The notes under the pieces are model-generated. The model had not been told where the DNA came from. It ran no database searches and was given only the letters and a program-made list of their open reading frames with translations. Both the position numbers and the translations under genes were made by a program. DNA of 64,000 nt from Phaseolus vulgaris. Its lineage: Eukaryota; Streptophyta; Magnoliopsida; Fabales; Fabaceae. Shown here piece after piece: positions 47,844 through 59,906 of the stretch; positions within the stretch are counted from its first letter, which is position 1; every line of letters begins with the position of its first letter. Location of the stretch: assembly GCF_000499845.2 (NCBI RefSeq), contig NC_023754.2, positions 19,532,111 to 19,596,110 of the forward strand, given 5' to 3'.

Positions 47844-48383
47844 ATGGCCCGTCTGGCGATCTTCACGGTTTTCCTAGTCGCCGTCATCCTCACCCTCTCC
47901 GCCACCTCCGCGACGGCGCGTCCCTGCAGGACCTTCATAATCTCCTCATACTCCTTCCGCAACCCTAACTCCAACACCTTCGCAACCATCACCGAGATCC
48001 GATCCTTCACCCCTCTCTTCATCACCGACAAACCCTCTTCCTACGACGTTTTCTTCCCCCACGCGCTCCCTCAACCGGAGCGCGTCAACCCACGCGCACC
48101 TCTAGGGTTTGCCTCCGCGTACGACTTCACCTCCCTACGCGACCGCACCAAGGACATCCTTAGCGTCGCCCTCGCACTCCTTTTCGGCGTAGGTTGCGGT
48201 GCCCTCACGGCCGCCACCATGTACCTCGTCTGGTCTGTCTTCTCCACGCGCCACCGCGCCGCGGCCTACGACGACTTCTCCTCAGACGAAGAGATCGAGT
48301 CCCCCAAGAAGTTAGGATACGTGAAGATTCCGGCCACCGAGACCGTTGCCGCCGCTCCAACGCTTGCCAAGGGCTCAGTATAA
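47844..48383 (+). CDS. Plant-specific membrane protein, 179 residues
   Basis: An intronless frame encodes 179 residues with GC content far above its surroundings, typical of a plant single-exon gene. The start MARLAIFTVFLVAVILTLSA is a clear signal peptide with probable cleavage near SATA-RPC. A lumenal or extracellular segment of about 80 residues follows (for example SSYDVFFPHALPQPERVNPR). Then come a membrane span (ILSVALALLFGVGCGALTAA and MYLVWSVF, about residues 107-134) and a cytosolic tail with an acidic DDFSSDEEIESPKKLGYVKIP motif that could be phosphorylated. I do not recognise a characterised family. Relatives are probably annotated as transmembrane protein. Opposite-strand frames in this GC-rich region are shadows. 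Confidence 0.85.
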   Translation: MARLAIFTVFLVAVILTLSATSATARPCRTFIISSYSFRNPNSNTFATITEIRSFTPLFITDKPSSYDVFFPHALPQPERVNPRAPLGFASAYDFTSLRDRTKDILSVALALLFGVGCGALTAATMYLVWSVFSTRHRAAAYDDFSSDEEIESPKKLGYVKIPATETVAAAPTLAKGSV

Positions 48384-51300
48384 AAACCCTGAATGTTGAG
48401 ATTGGGTATATCTCTTGGTAACCGTGTGGGTGATGTTGATTGTTAATAATTATAGGTGAATTTAACAGAGAAAGTGTCGAATGCTGCAAACTTTGGCCAT
48501 GTATTTGTGTCTGGTTCTTCTATGTTACATGTTTACTTTTGAATTTGGTGTATTTCCGTTGTTTTAGTTCTAATTGGCGAACCATGGTGTTTATGGCGTT
48601 AATTATTACCTTGGATATGGAACTAGTCGTGATATATAGTAGTATTTATGTATTTACTCACGGGTTTTATTTGGAAGCTTTGTTTTTAATCATTATGTTT
48701 TATGTAGGTTCTGCTGATTTCTGATTACTTTGTCTCAATTTTGGGTGTCTCTGGGTGAATGTTTGCATAATTGACCCAGGTTGAGTTCTTCTATGATTGA
48801 TTTTGAATGAAATTGATTCTGTTTGTTATTGATTTTGGGGTGAAATCTGGGGAAAGGGTTTTAAATCTGATTCTAATGTGCTATGGTATAATATTGTTGA
48901 GTTAATGTGATTTTAAATGGCTCAACCCGAGCTAATGGTATTTCAATGTCATTTTGGATGACTAAACGAGAATATGTTACTTGTCTGGTGGAAATGTTTT
49001 AATTCTGTGTAGAGGATTTGGTCAGATCTGGTATAATATTCTTGAGTTAAAATGGTGCATTGGTCACTGTTCTTAATTGGGTTGCTCTTGTTTTCTTCCG
49101 TGAGCTTCTTCTGCATTATTTTGCATCCATTGAATGATTTTTTATCTTGTATTTTTGTATTAATATTGTTGAAATCATGGAGTTTCTAAATTATGATGTA
49201 TCTTGTGAATGTTGACTCTTGTTGGTAGTGCTAGACAATTGAATTTTCAAAATCAATTCACTCAGGAGAATTTGCACATTGGGGCTTAAGTTAATACTTT
49301 GTCCTGAGTATTTGCACCAAGTTAGATTACAAGATGATAATGTTTGGTAAGAAGGATTGTAGATTGATTGCGGTAGTATTTTTGCCTTCCATGTATCCAG
49401 TTTTGCTGAATAGTTTGTCAATATCAACAGCATCTTGAAAATAATGCAAGCAATATTTATTTTAGTTTTGGTTATATTGTAGTTATGAGGAAAACTGCAG
49501 CCTTGTATAATGTTATTGTTGTTGTTCTGTTCTTTTCAACAGTATAGGAAATCAGTGAAGTCTTGGGTTTGGAAGGTTTTTGTAGTTGATATTTGGTTTT
49601 CTGCAGACTTGGAATTAAAAGCTGCAATGATATAATTTTATGTGCTATACTTTGTTTGGATGAGTCAGAAAAGGAAAGAAGTGAATTTGAGGGAAAAGTT
49701 AAATTGATTGAATTATATAAAGGTGATTGAAAATAACTGAAAATATTGTAATAATAAAAAAAATAGAGAAGGATATTCATAATTGGTCATAAATTATCAT
49801 GTTCTTGATTTTCGAACAAACTTATTTAGAATATATGAAATATAATTGATTATGATTATAAACATGATCGGTTATGATTACGTTCGGAAACATGATTGAT
49901 AAGGAGAAGGACTGCAAATCTACCAAAGAGGCTTTTAAAGATAAAATTGCTACTTCTTTCGGGACGATCTTTGAAGAGGCGATGAACTTCTCTCTCATGA
50001 ATCCTTATAAAATTGTAGTGAAAGGAAAGTTGGTTGAAGAACATTTTCTTTGTTTTTTATTTTTCTTTTTTTGTTTTCCTTAACACTCAGTTTGATCAAT
50101 GTAATCTTTTATATATTGTGCACAATGTATTAATTTTCTCTTAATTCCTACTTATTTACTTTCTTTAAATGTGCGTTTTTGCTAACCATAAAATATAAAA
50201 AATCTTAAGAAACATTGATAACTTAACAAAATTTCTTGTACGATTATGCAACTATTATTTTGATCAGCGTGTTAAGAGAATTTTTATGATAGTTATTTGT
50301 TATATGATATGAGCTAAGTTTTACAAATCAAGGATAGCTATAACTGAGATAAATAGTTAAACTTACTTCTATCTAAAGTCGTTCAAGTAGAATGGTCAAT
50401 TTTAGTTTAGTCTAAGACTGAACTCTTATTTGTGTTAGAGTCGTTCAGGTGAAATGGTCAACCTTAAATCGATCTAAGGTTAAATTCTAATCGTGTTAAA
50501 GTTGTTTAAGTAGAACGGTCAAGACTTAGAGTTATTCAAGTAGAATAATCACCCTTAGTTTTGTCCTCCATAAATCATTATTTGAGCTAAAAAAAACTCG
50601 AAGATGGACTTTAGGATCCATAGACCCCACGAAATAAGTGATAGTTGGCAACATGTAACATGGTGACACTAGTTTGACTAGGATCTTTTGATAGAAAGGT
50701 TGGGTGTCAAGTGGAAACTATGATGGAATCTGACTTCATCTTTCTCTGGTGTAGTGTTTGTTGTAACTCGATATTAGTTTTATTTACTTCTTCATGGACT
50801 TTCATGACCTCTTCGAGTTGTCAAAAATTTCCTTTCGATTTATTTTTCTCCACTCTTCGTCGGGCCTCATTGTTCCCTCCCTACAAGTTTTCCATAATTT
50901 GAATGAAGGATTTGCTAGGGGGTAGAGGTGTATTTTTGACGACTTCTGGTTGGACTGTCTGTCTGTGATTCCTCATTGATAGATAACAAAGATTGAAGTG
51001 ACTCAAAATAAAGAAAAGTAAAGGGTTAAATTACAGTAACTTTCTAAGGTTTTGTTAAACTATTTCTTAATTGAAAATTTGCAGCAACATTAATTACACT
51101 AATCACTTCTACGATTTTGTTAAATTATTTCTTACTTTTTTCATATTTACAGCAACTTTCTTTACAAGGATTCACATTTCAATACTTTTCATGCATTTAA
51201 GATTAATGCAAAAAAAAAAAGGTTTAGTTAAACGATTTTTAAATAATTAATAGAGATAAGTATTAAGACCAAAAAATAGATGTTCATATAATTTTGCAGA

Positions 51301-52002
51301 ACTTCAAAGATGTTTATCTATTGTTTAATTCCCTGTTAACAACTTATTATCAGTCATCATTCCCGCTAACTTTCGTATAAAAACTTTAGTACCCAAAAAT
51401 TGCATTTGCATAATCCAAACCCGAATACAGAAAAATGTTTAGTTACTACATTTTATCACAAATCCACCGATAAAATAGAGCCAGTAAGAATTGCGTAGGG
51501 AGCAACTAATTAGAAAAAATATATATTAAAAGGTTCAAATATTTGTAAGAAACTCAACCCTGCAAAAACTCTATGTTGCAACAACATGGTAACATTTAAG
51601 AGACATCTCAATGGTTTATGGTAGGTGATGATTTTGATGACAATATAGTAAAATAGTAAAATGCTAATACAAATGCCATTGTAGAATACAGAGACAGTTC
51701 AAGCATAACAGCCTTCTCTTTCCTATCTAGAGTACATTAGTTCATGCAAGAGTTTAATAAAATATTATGCTAAAATAGCAGCAACACTAACTCTAGCTTG
51801 CAGTGCCCCATGTTCAAATTGGCACACAAGCATGTCCTAAGTTTTTTTATCATAAATATATATTTTTCCAATGCTGATAGAAACAATAAAAGGTGGTGAA
51901 ATGGGGGAACTGATCCTACACAACATATTCCAACCATAGTAATAAACATGCACAGAAATTCTCTAGACCATGGAGCCCAGAGGAATGCATGTTTCAATTA
52001 TC
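48384..52002. other. Spacer with tandem repeat and possible retroelement debris
   Basis: No gene is seen. 48400-49800 is T-rich and includes the 3' end of the preceding gene. 50376-50550 holds a degenerate tandem repeat (entered separately). 50700-50900, read on the minus strand, gives short coil-like fragments such as LEEVMKVHEEVNKTNIELQQ that may derive from a retroelement gag gene, but with stops and no nearby pol. Confidence 0.45.
50376..50550 (+). repeat. Degenerate tandem repeat, unit about 60 bp
   Basis: Four starts of a unit are visible: AGTCGTTCAAGTAGAATGGTCA, GAGTCGTTCAGGTGAAATGG, AAAGTTGTTTAAGTAGAACG and AGAGTTATTCAAGTAGAATA. The first two units are full length and the last two shorter. 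The repeat is non-coding and resembles linker DNA inside legume LTR retrotransposons. Confidence 0.5.
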
Positions 52003-55000
52003 TCAGTAATCAAGTGAGCCAATTGATGGTGGTCCAGAAACAATGTCCTGAGACTCAGCACCAGTGCCATTTAGCCTTTGTCCTGAACCTAGAGCAAGGG
52101 ATTCCACCGCTTGTTCCCCCATTTTCTGAATGTCTTCAGGTGAAAGTATTTTGATATACCAAACATTATTGACGAATGATCTACAATGTAAAACACACAC
52201 CATTGAAGAAAGTGTTAATAAAAAGCCAAGTGAAAAAATTTAGCATAGCATGCTTTTTAATTAAGAAAAAAGGGATGAAATATTTCAATCACAATGCTAG
52301 CTCATTGAGTAAAAAACTAGCACAATTGAAACTGGTACTTACTCCCACGGATCGTCTCCAAGGAGAAGAACATCATTCTCCCTGTCAACGAACACAAGCT
52401 GCCAGCCTGATCTAGGAGGGTCTTCCAACTTTCCCTCAATTCCAAACATCTGAGCCAACTCCTCGCGCAGTTCATGATAGCTGCTGAACCGAGATATGTC
52501 AAGTGAGCGCCCAACTGACCCTGATTTGTATACCTGTTAAATGATAAGATTAAAAACTTGTTTAAATATAAATAAGGGCTGAAAAGGCCACAGGATACTT
52601 GAAAATCCTACCTTCACAAAGGTTTGAGTCTGGTTTTGCGGGTCAACATGCCCTGCACTTTGCAACAACTCTGATGAATCTTGCATGCAACCAAATAGAG
52701 AACCCTGGAAACCAGACTCCCCTAATGGCATTGTTGATGAATTAGTATCCGCAGATGAGGTACTGTAACCAGGGACTGTGGTCGGAAGAAGAAGGCCAGA
52801 TGAATCGATATTGACACCAAAGAGTGTAGAATTTTGGGTATCTGAGTTAAGATGTGGTAGCACCATTGCAGAATCTTTTCCAGAATATTGCACAGTGCTT
52901 CCATAAGCATTGACCTGCATAGGTGCATACTTTTGAGTCCATTGCTGTTGAGGTAACTGTTCACTGAGCAAAGACGGACCACTCCTTGATAAATTCAAGA
53001 GATTTGCACTTCCTTCTGGACAAAGTGAACTAAGCATGTTTTGTCCGGGGGAAACTGAAGCAGGGAACTTCATGCTCGAATCCAAGAAATCTGGTTTTGA
53101 ATATGATGGTGAAGGAACACCAGAGTGTTGTCTCTGAGGGAGCTGATCACTTGGAATTAAGAGCGGGTCTTGAAAAGAATGTTGCTGCTGTTGTGCTTGG
53201 ACTTCTTGATTGTTGTGTGGTTTCTGAAGTAGGTGCTGAGAGAGGTTCTCTGTCAATACATGGGCCTGTGGCTGCAGCATGTTAGAAGACACAGATTGTT
53301 GAATTGATTGCTGTGGCTGAAGTTGCAAAGGAGAACTGCTGTTTCCTGATTGCTGAAGATAGTGGAAAGGCTGTTGAAAATTCATCATTTGTTGCTTCAT
53401 GAGATATCCACTACCTAGATTCTGCAAACCAGCTGCCAACATGGCTTGGTACTGTTGATTCTGATCACTTCCTAGTAAAGTGGGATCCATTCTCTGCTGC
53501 ATCCAGGGCAACATACCACCTCCTTGAAAATTTAGGGAATTGAGACCTTGGTCTCCAGGTCCACCCCTCAGCCACATCAGCCCATTACTTGCTTCATCTC
53601 TACTACCATCTGTAACAAGATTTAGTAAAAAAAGGACACAAAAGTAGCAGCTCAAAACAACCGAGCTCACGACACCGAAAGTTGGATCAAGTGACTAACA
53701 GAACAAAATTTAATCATCAGGTATATATATATATATATATATATGCACACAAACGTGAGAGTGGGAAAAATATGAAAGCTAGAAAACTAATTTGGCTAAC
53801 TTGATTTCCATTTATAATATATTATCATAATTTGAACATTTATTAACATAGATACAACATTTTATCCCAAAAATATAAAAAAATAAATTAAAAACCACAT
53901 TATGCTTGGACAGAACGTTGACACTATTGAAAATGCAAAATTTCCCCATTAATGCGTGGAGGGAGGAAGAAAAAGTTAAAAATAAATTTAAATGTTTATC
54001 AAATTTGTTCAGTTCAAACCTAACAGCGTAGAGAAAAAGAACTAAGTATATTTTAGGCTGTCTCAGTTTGTTTAAGCATTTAATAATCCATAAGTTTTGA
54101 ATAGATAAGATCCAAAAAAGGATAGGATGTGTCTTGGATATGTAACTCAATATAAACAATACAGATAAGCACATGGAACCAAAATGCCATATTTAGGATA
54201 CTTGCTTTTTAGATCACTAGGAATAATTTCATTTTTCTCCAAAATTTGAAAATTTCAGTTATATAATCTACAACGCCAATTCATGCCCCATCAAAGTCCC
54301 AAAAAAAAGGATTTCTTCACTGTTTTGGGAGGATACTTATTCATGCACCTTGCCATCCCCCTTTTGGAGATAAAAAAAAATGAAGTCGTGTCTCACTAAC
54401 AATCTAGTGGGTAATTAGAACAAAATCTATAAATAAAATAAAGCATTAAGAGAATAAAAATACCATGCAGAGATGAGGAGCCAGGATGCCATGGACGTTT
54501 CAGTCTAAGGGGAAATAATGACGGATACATAGGGAATGTTGTTAATGGCTCAATTTCCCACAGAGACACTCGTGGTTGTCTCTCCCCAGCTGTTGATTCA
54601 TCCCAACCAACCTAGCACAGCAGAAAAAAAATCAAGCAATAGCTTTTGTTTTAAAACATCTAATGAAATCAATTACTGATACTTTTAAAATGCTATTGCC
54701 ATAGTGAAGTTTTTGGTACGATCACAAATGAAATGACCATATAGTTTTAGGTTTTAGGGTTTAGGGTAACATTCCCTTATTTATCTAGTAGTAATAGTAG
54801 TAGTAGTAATAAAAGGAATCAGAACAAAAGCACATGATAAGAGAAAATGAGAAATAAAAGATAGATTTGAATCTTTAGCTCCCTTCCCTGTGTATCAATC
54901 AAGCAACACGAATCTACAATGGCTTTTCAAAAACAAATTAAGTTGTTCATAGCGTTAACTGACACTTTTCTTAATTGAACCTTCATTTGTTAAAGTCGTA

Positions 55001-58000
55001 CATAAGCCTTTGATTAATAGTATAGTTATTTTTTCTTTCATTTAATGGTGGATAGGGTAGGAGGAACCACAGATATTAATTTCAATGTTCAACATAAGCT
55101 CTGGTGCATCGAAGGGTTATTTCAGGTGATAGATGAAGATAAAGGGAAACTAATACTACAAAAAAGATGAAGGCGATATTACAGACACTGCAATAAAACT
55201 TATGGTTTGATAAGAAGGAAATATCAAGTTATATGAAACAGGATTATATACTACAATTAAATCTGGTCAAATGTCTAAAATGACTGTATCCTCATGCAGA
55301 GTATATAACAAAGGAGCATAATTGTGGATCAGTAATTATTGCTATATAGTCTTTTGACTACAGTGCAATGTGTTCTTCCTTACCTTGACAGAGCGCCAAT
55401 GAGAATTCGGCCACCGAACAGAATCCAAATCACTTATGCCAGTTATTGTACCCATATACCTTCCAAAACAAAGATGACATATTGTTAAGTAAAGGAGGCA
55501 ATTGTATGGCATAGCATTACCAGAGGATAATATTTTTCCACTGGTCTCCACTGTCTTCAGATTAAAATCCAGGTTTTTTTGGCTCATATACCAAAATAAA
55601 GATAATAATGGTAATTAAAAGTAAACTTAAAGGCAACACAGTACAGTTCCAGACTTCCCAAATTTAGCAACTGCTCTAAAGTTTTTTCTCTCACATTCTC
55701 TTAGGGCTAGCCAACTATGCATTTGACCTATATGATATTGCTCACCGTGTCATTTGCTACACATCTTTATTAACTGGGCAAGACTCAAATTACAGACTAG
55801 TTCACCAAGAAACTTGCATCTATCTATACTATACATCCATACAACATATCAACCTCATTATAAGCAAAGGCAAGCTACTACTATCTTTGTTTATTTAAGA
55901 GGCACAGGTTCTGTATCATAAGTATGTCTATCTCTGAAAAATACAACTAACTGGTCTAAGAGGCAGAAGAAATGTCTCGATTTTCAAGAGCAAAAATACT
56001 AATGGTTGCTTAAGGAAAAATAAAAACTACTGATGTGTGCAAGTACCTGCGGACACCTGACTCTTCAGTCTCGAAAAGCATCCTGAAACGCATACCAACA
56101 GAAATACGTGTATGGTACACAGCTTTGATATATTTTGAAAGTGGTATGACGAACTCAGATGGACTAGCCCTGCCAATGATGTAACTATTAAAAAAAAGCA
56201 TTATGATTACTTGAAAAAGAATTTCATGAGTAGAAACTTAGACAACATTTACAACCTTGGATTATAAAACACGGTAAAACAGCTATTAGTGGCTGCAGCA
56301 TGGGCAGCAGCTGCAAGAAGTCCAATGTGCATGCTATCACTGGATAGAACTGATGATGGCATTACAGTTTGTGGTCTATTGGCACGACGTATTCCCAAAA
56401 GAAGCTGATTCTTCTCATTCCTAAATGTAAAAATACATAGGAAAAGCAAAAAAGAATCAATCTCCAACATTCACGGGGGCAAGAAATATCGCTTAAAGAG
56501 GTTAAAGTACCATATGAAAAGCACAGAATCTCCGGCCACGAGTCTCTTGGCACTAACAAAAATACTCCAGCCTGTAGTAAGAAGGTGTCGTTTTGGCTGT
56601 CCTGAAATAATATGAATGCAACATATCGTGTGCTTGTGATCATGTATGAGTAGTAAAATTAATAATGAGACTAGTACACATCTCCAATTTTAACAACTGC
56701 GTGCTTAAAGTTTAATGCTACTGTTAAAGTAGAATGAATGACTCAAACCAAAAAATAAACAGGCAAATTCATGGCATAAATATAGGAAACGAAAAAATAA
56801 ATCATTACTGCATTTACTGGCCCATTTTTCTCTTGCATGGAACAACTAGCAATTACCAAAATACTAAGAAGAGGATTGACATGTGATCATAACAGTTGTA
56901 TTGATACAGTTGACAGTTTGCATGCACATCAGTTAAACTTGTGAAAAATATAGAAGAAAAAATCTAGCAAGTTGTAACAAAAACCTATCTAACACGAGTA
57001 CAAACAGGTGGATTCCCATTTCTTATGCCACTTATGATAGGCTACACTAATCTGTACCTCCTTGTACTCTTACAATGTTTTTAAATAGGTCCCCCTTATA
57101 GTTAAAAAATTATAAAGGAGTAATTGTAATTTCAAACATTTTAAATTGAGTCTTTGTAGGGGCCTGACATAATCTAGATCAGGGACCACATTGCAGTTTA
57201 TATAACATACAAAAACTTATTTGAAAACTACTGAAAACAAGTATAGGTACTTTTCAGATTAAAAAATATTAAGATCTGCTAGAGAGTGATGACTACTAAA
57301 GTGCCTTACCCCAAAGTCTAATGCAGAGTACCTAACAAGATCATACACTTGAATCAATAAAGAACTAGAATCCTACCCCGAAAAATATGCCGAAATTTCC
57401 ATTCAACATCATGGAGATCCCTGGCAATCAGTTCCTGAGCCGGTGGCTGCTGTGAGAAATCCTGTATGGCGCACAGATATAAGATAAATGCATCTATAAC
57501 CAACCAGAGCCAAACACAAAGGTAAAATATGAACCCTACCAGTGGAGGGAAAACTTTCTCAGCAGCACGACGAGGAACAGAGAATCCTCCATGTGTACTA
57601 GTATCACTGGCTGTTAACGTCTTGCAAAAATAATTTGATGGCTGCTTACTAGGAATGCCCAATTCCATAGGAAGAAATGTATCTTTCTGCTCTTGCTACA
57701 TCCAAATTTAAAAAAAGAAAGCTCAGTTGCGGAACCATAGAGGTTCATAACACATACACTGAACTCATCAAAGAACAACATGATACCGGAGTCAATGGCT
57801 GCAATGTCATTTGAGCATACACTTCATCCGTTTCAACATCTGCCTGAAAATTAATACATGTGCAGTTCACTGAGGTTACTCTTAAGAGCAAGCAGCCATA
57901 CCTCAGTCATCAAACATATCTAAAAGGAAAAACATAGTTTACCCACATGCATTGTGACATTGTGTAGTTGACAAATTAACTGGGGTGGCAAGCTAGGGTA

Positions 58001-58574
58001 ATTGGGAATGTGTCCATCAATTTCTCTGTTAGTTGTGGCAGCAACCTGGAATCACCATTCAACATATCCATCTCAATTTCTATTTATAGAATCATTTGAA
58101 TTGGTTTCAATTCAAGTTTACATGAAACACTCTATTTCTTCTGTATTATACAAATTGACGCAATCTATAGTAGAGTAAGTAGTCAAAAAAAACAAAAACC
58201 TGCTCACTATGACCCTGAGGGAAGTAAACCACACGAGTCCCTGCAGTTGGTAGGGACACCAGGGGCCCCGCGCATGCATGCCATAGCTCAGAATTCAAAC
58301 ACTTCTTCTCCCCTACTAACCATCATTACTCACACATCAATCAAATTATCAAAAAGGGAAAAGGAAAACAAAAAACGCACAAGCATGTTCAAGCAACACA
58401 AAAGGGGTATGAAAGGGACACCTTACATTTATATACAAGTATGACAAGAAGGCACACTAAGAGCACAGAATGTTAGCTCAATTTAAAAAATATGAAAAGG
58501 TAAAAAGAGAGAATTGGAATAGAATGGATACCTTCAAGTCCCTGCTGCCCCAAACCTGATGTTGAAAGCTTCAT
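52003..58574 (-). CDS. ARF8: Auxin response factor 8 (ARF8)
   Basis: Fourteen exons (58574-58532, 58312-58200, 58045-57947, 57843-57787, 57695-57540, 57461-57377, 56601-56511, 56420-56256, 56169-56047, 55459-55384, 54611-54464, 53609-52612, 52533-52343, 52180-52003) join in frame to 840 residues. ARF8 is a nuclear activator of auxin-responsive genes, best known in flower, fruit and root development. The start [15 protein letters not shown] is diagnostic of the ARF8 branch. The B3 DNA-binding domain (about 127-229) has [20 protein letters not shown] and [17 protein letters not shown]. The ARF dimerisation region has [20 protein letters not shown] Gln-rich activation region lies at about 386-718. 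The C-terminal PB1 domain (about 719-810) keeps the basic face ([12 protein letters not shown]) and the acidic OPCA face ([16 protein letters not shown]). Exon 13 carries a miR167 site. The leader has an upstream ORF. It is divergent from PQL3. Confidence 0.96.
52394..52414 (-). promoter_or_regulatory. miR167 target site in ARF8 exon 13
   Basis: The transcript reads UAGAUCAGGCUGGCAGCU then UGU, overlapping the codons for Arg-Ser-Gly-Trp-Gln-Leu-Val. This is the classic ARF6/ARF8 site for miR167 (known sequence begins UGAAGCUGCC). The mismatches are one opposite the middle of the miRNA's 3' half and those at its 5'-most bases. Cleavage at this site limits ARF8 activity in flowers and roots of other plants. 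Confidence 0.93.
53720..53744. repeat. (TA)12 microsatellite in ARF8 intron 11
   Basis: An uninterrupted TA run preceded by CAGG and followed by TGCACAC. It is a likely polymorphic marker. Confidence 0.9.
54753..54766 (+). repeat. Short telomere-like motif in ARF8 intron 11
   Basis: TTTAGGGTTTAGGG, two units of the plant telomere repeat, preceded by a degenerate TTTTAGG. It is too short to be an interstitial telomere and may be a telo-box. Confidence 0.6.
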
Positions 58575-58937
58575 ATCATCAAGCTTTACCTTCTTTTATT
58601 TTTCTCTTTTACACAAAGACACTAGTATACCAATCACACATGAAACCCTAGCTCAAAGCCACTACCCTCAATTTGCTTCAAGCCATTGCATAAACAAGCA
58701 TTCCCCAACAACACCCTCCTCCTCCACCATGATGCCAATGCACTCACTCCATAGCGCGCGCACATAAAACCCAACAACCTTAAAACAATCAAACAAAGCC
58801 CAAATCCAAAGACCACAACATCCCAACAAATTCACAACCACTCTAGAACCCCAGAACACAAAAACAGCCCTGCAGACTCCAACAACAACAAAGTTTCCTT
58901 TTTTAAAATTTTTATTTTGCTCCTTTTTTAGCAAATT

Positions 58938-59006
58938 TCAAAGCAGAAAGCAAACCCAATTGGAGTTAACCTGCAGCAACGGTGGCACGTTCCCCGAGAT
59001 CGCCAT
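58938..59006 (-). promoter_or_regulatory. Upstream ORF in the ARF8 leader
   Basis: An ATG at 59006 opens a 22-codon frame, MAISGNVPPLLQ and onward, ending TGA at 58940-58938. The main start follows about 360 nt later. The codon after LLQ is GTT within CAGGTTAAC, so a leader intron could instead begin there. If translated, it would lower ARF8 output, as upstream ORFs do in other ARF genes. Confidence 0.45.
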
Positions 59007-59184
59007 GAAAGCTGAGAATGAAGTGTGACGTTGAAACTAAAGGCTCTCTTTTGTGGCCTATCACTTTCGATGGAGACCCAAGTCAGGATTTTTTGGCTTT
59101 GAACCAATGCAGAGATAGAGAGAGTGTGATGAGAGAGGAGAGAGAAAGTGACAGAGAGAGAAAAATATAAGAAGAGTCTTTGCC

Positions 59185-59192
59185 ATATATAA
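59185..59192 (-). promoter_or_regulatory. Candidate TATA box of ARF8
   Basis: On the minus strand CCCCCTTATATATGGCAAAG contains TTATATAT about 615 bp upstream of the ARF8 start codon. A TC-rich leader follows it, as expected for a plant promoter. Confidence 0.5.
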
Positions 59193-59257
59193 GGGGGTCC
59201 CGACCAAGCTGGACATGCTGCAGTAGAGAGAGAAAGCGTAGGAGAGAGAAAATCCAT

Positions 59258-59600
59258 GTTAGAGTGTTATGGGCGGATGAAACCATCTCAGCCGTTGGAT
59301 CTTCCGTACGTGAAAAATCTGGACCGTTATTCGTTGTGATGTGACAGCAGGCATGTGCCACCATCCTTCACCGGTCACTGTCAGAAGTACGGAGTATATA
59401 GAGAAAATATTAGTACCATAAAATAATTGTTATTTTTTACTATTATCATTATTATTAAATATTTTTGAAAAAAATAAAAATATCGGTGTAAGCGCGTGCT
59501 ACGCAATTGTATGTGAAGGGTAATAAGTAGAAGAAAAAGTTAAAAGCAAAGAGATTATCATCATCGAAAGCAAAAGCAAGTTGGTCGTCCATACAGTTTC
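59258..59600. promoter_or_regulatory. Short shared promoter region ARF8/PQL3
   Basis: Roughly 300-400 bp separate the probable ARF8 transcription start from the PQL3 leader. It includes a GTACGTGAA word (ACGT core, about 59308) and AT-rich stretches. No element is certain. Confidence 0.4.
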
Positions 59601-59601
59601 C

Positions 59602-59637
59602 CTTCATCTTTCATCTTTCATCTTTCATCTTTCATCT
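59602..59637 (+). repeat. (CTTTCAT)n tandem repeat in the PQL3 leader
   Basis: About five copies of a 7-bp unit, CTTTCAT, end just before the CTAGATAAG|GTAATG leader splice donor. It probably lies in the 5' untranslated exon. Confidence 0.8.
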
Positions 59638-59906
59638 AGATAAGGTAATGCTTCTACTTTCCACTATTTCATCACTTCCATTTTTGTTTTTTCTCTTTTT
59701 TTCTCTTCATCAAATCAACAAACTTTGCATTCAATTTCTCAATTCTTCTCCCTCATTCAATCCTACTTCGTTACATGTTCTTTTCATCATAAAAAACATC
59801 GTACTAAATCATTTAACATTGTCTTTTTAAAGATAAATTAGGAACAAAACAATTCATGTGAAGTAATTAATACGTTTGATGCTTTCAGGAGTTAGTTCCC
59901 ATTGCA

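Larger units (their letters stand above)
58575..59257 (-). other. ARF8 5' leader
   Basis: This is the region between the probable ARF8 promoter and the start codon. It includes TC-rich tracts (reverse complement of the GAGAGA at about 59110-59160), an upstream ORF at 59006-58938, and the CTGCAGGTTAAC sequence that could be a leader splice donor. Many short frames here are unconvincing as genes. Confidence 0.5.

Noticed and set aside
49874..50083. 69-codon frame MITFGNMIDKEKDCKSTKEAF...
   Set aside because: The start looks protein-like but it ends in a Phe-rich AT tract, and I could not link it to a family. At most it is retroelement debris.
54753..54766. Telomere-like repeat as evidence of an ancient chromosome end or fusion
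   Set aside because: Only two units are present inside an ARF8 intron. Such short matches occur often in plant genomes.
58628..59364. Several overlapping frames in the ARF8 leader as separate minus-strand genes
   Set aside because: They lie within the probable ARF8 promoter and leader, overlap each other, and show no domain. Only the short ORF at 59006 was kept as a possible regulatory feature.
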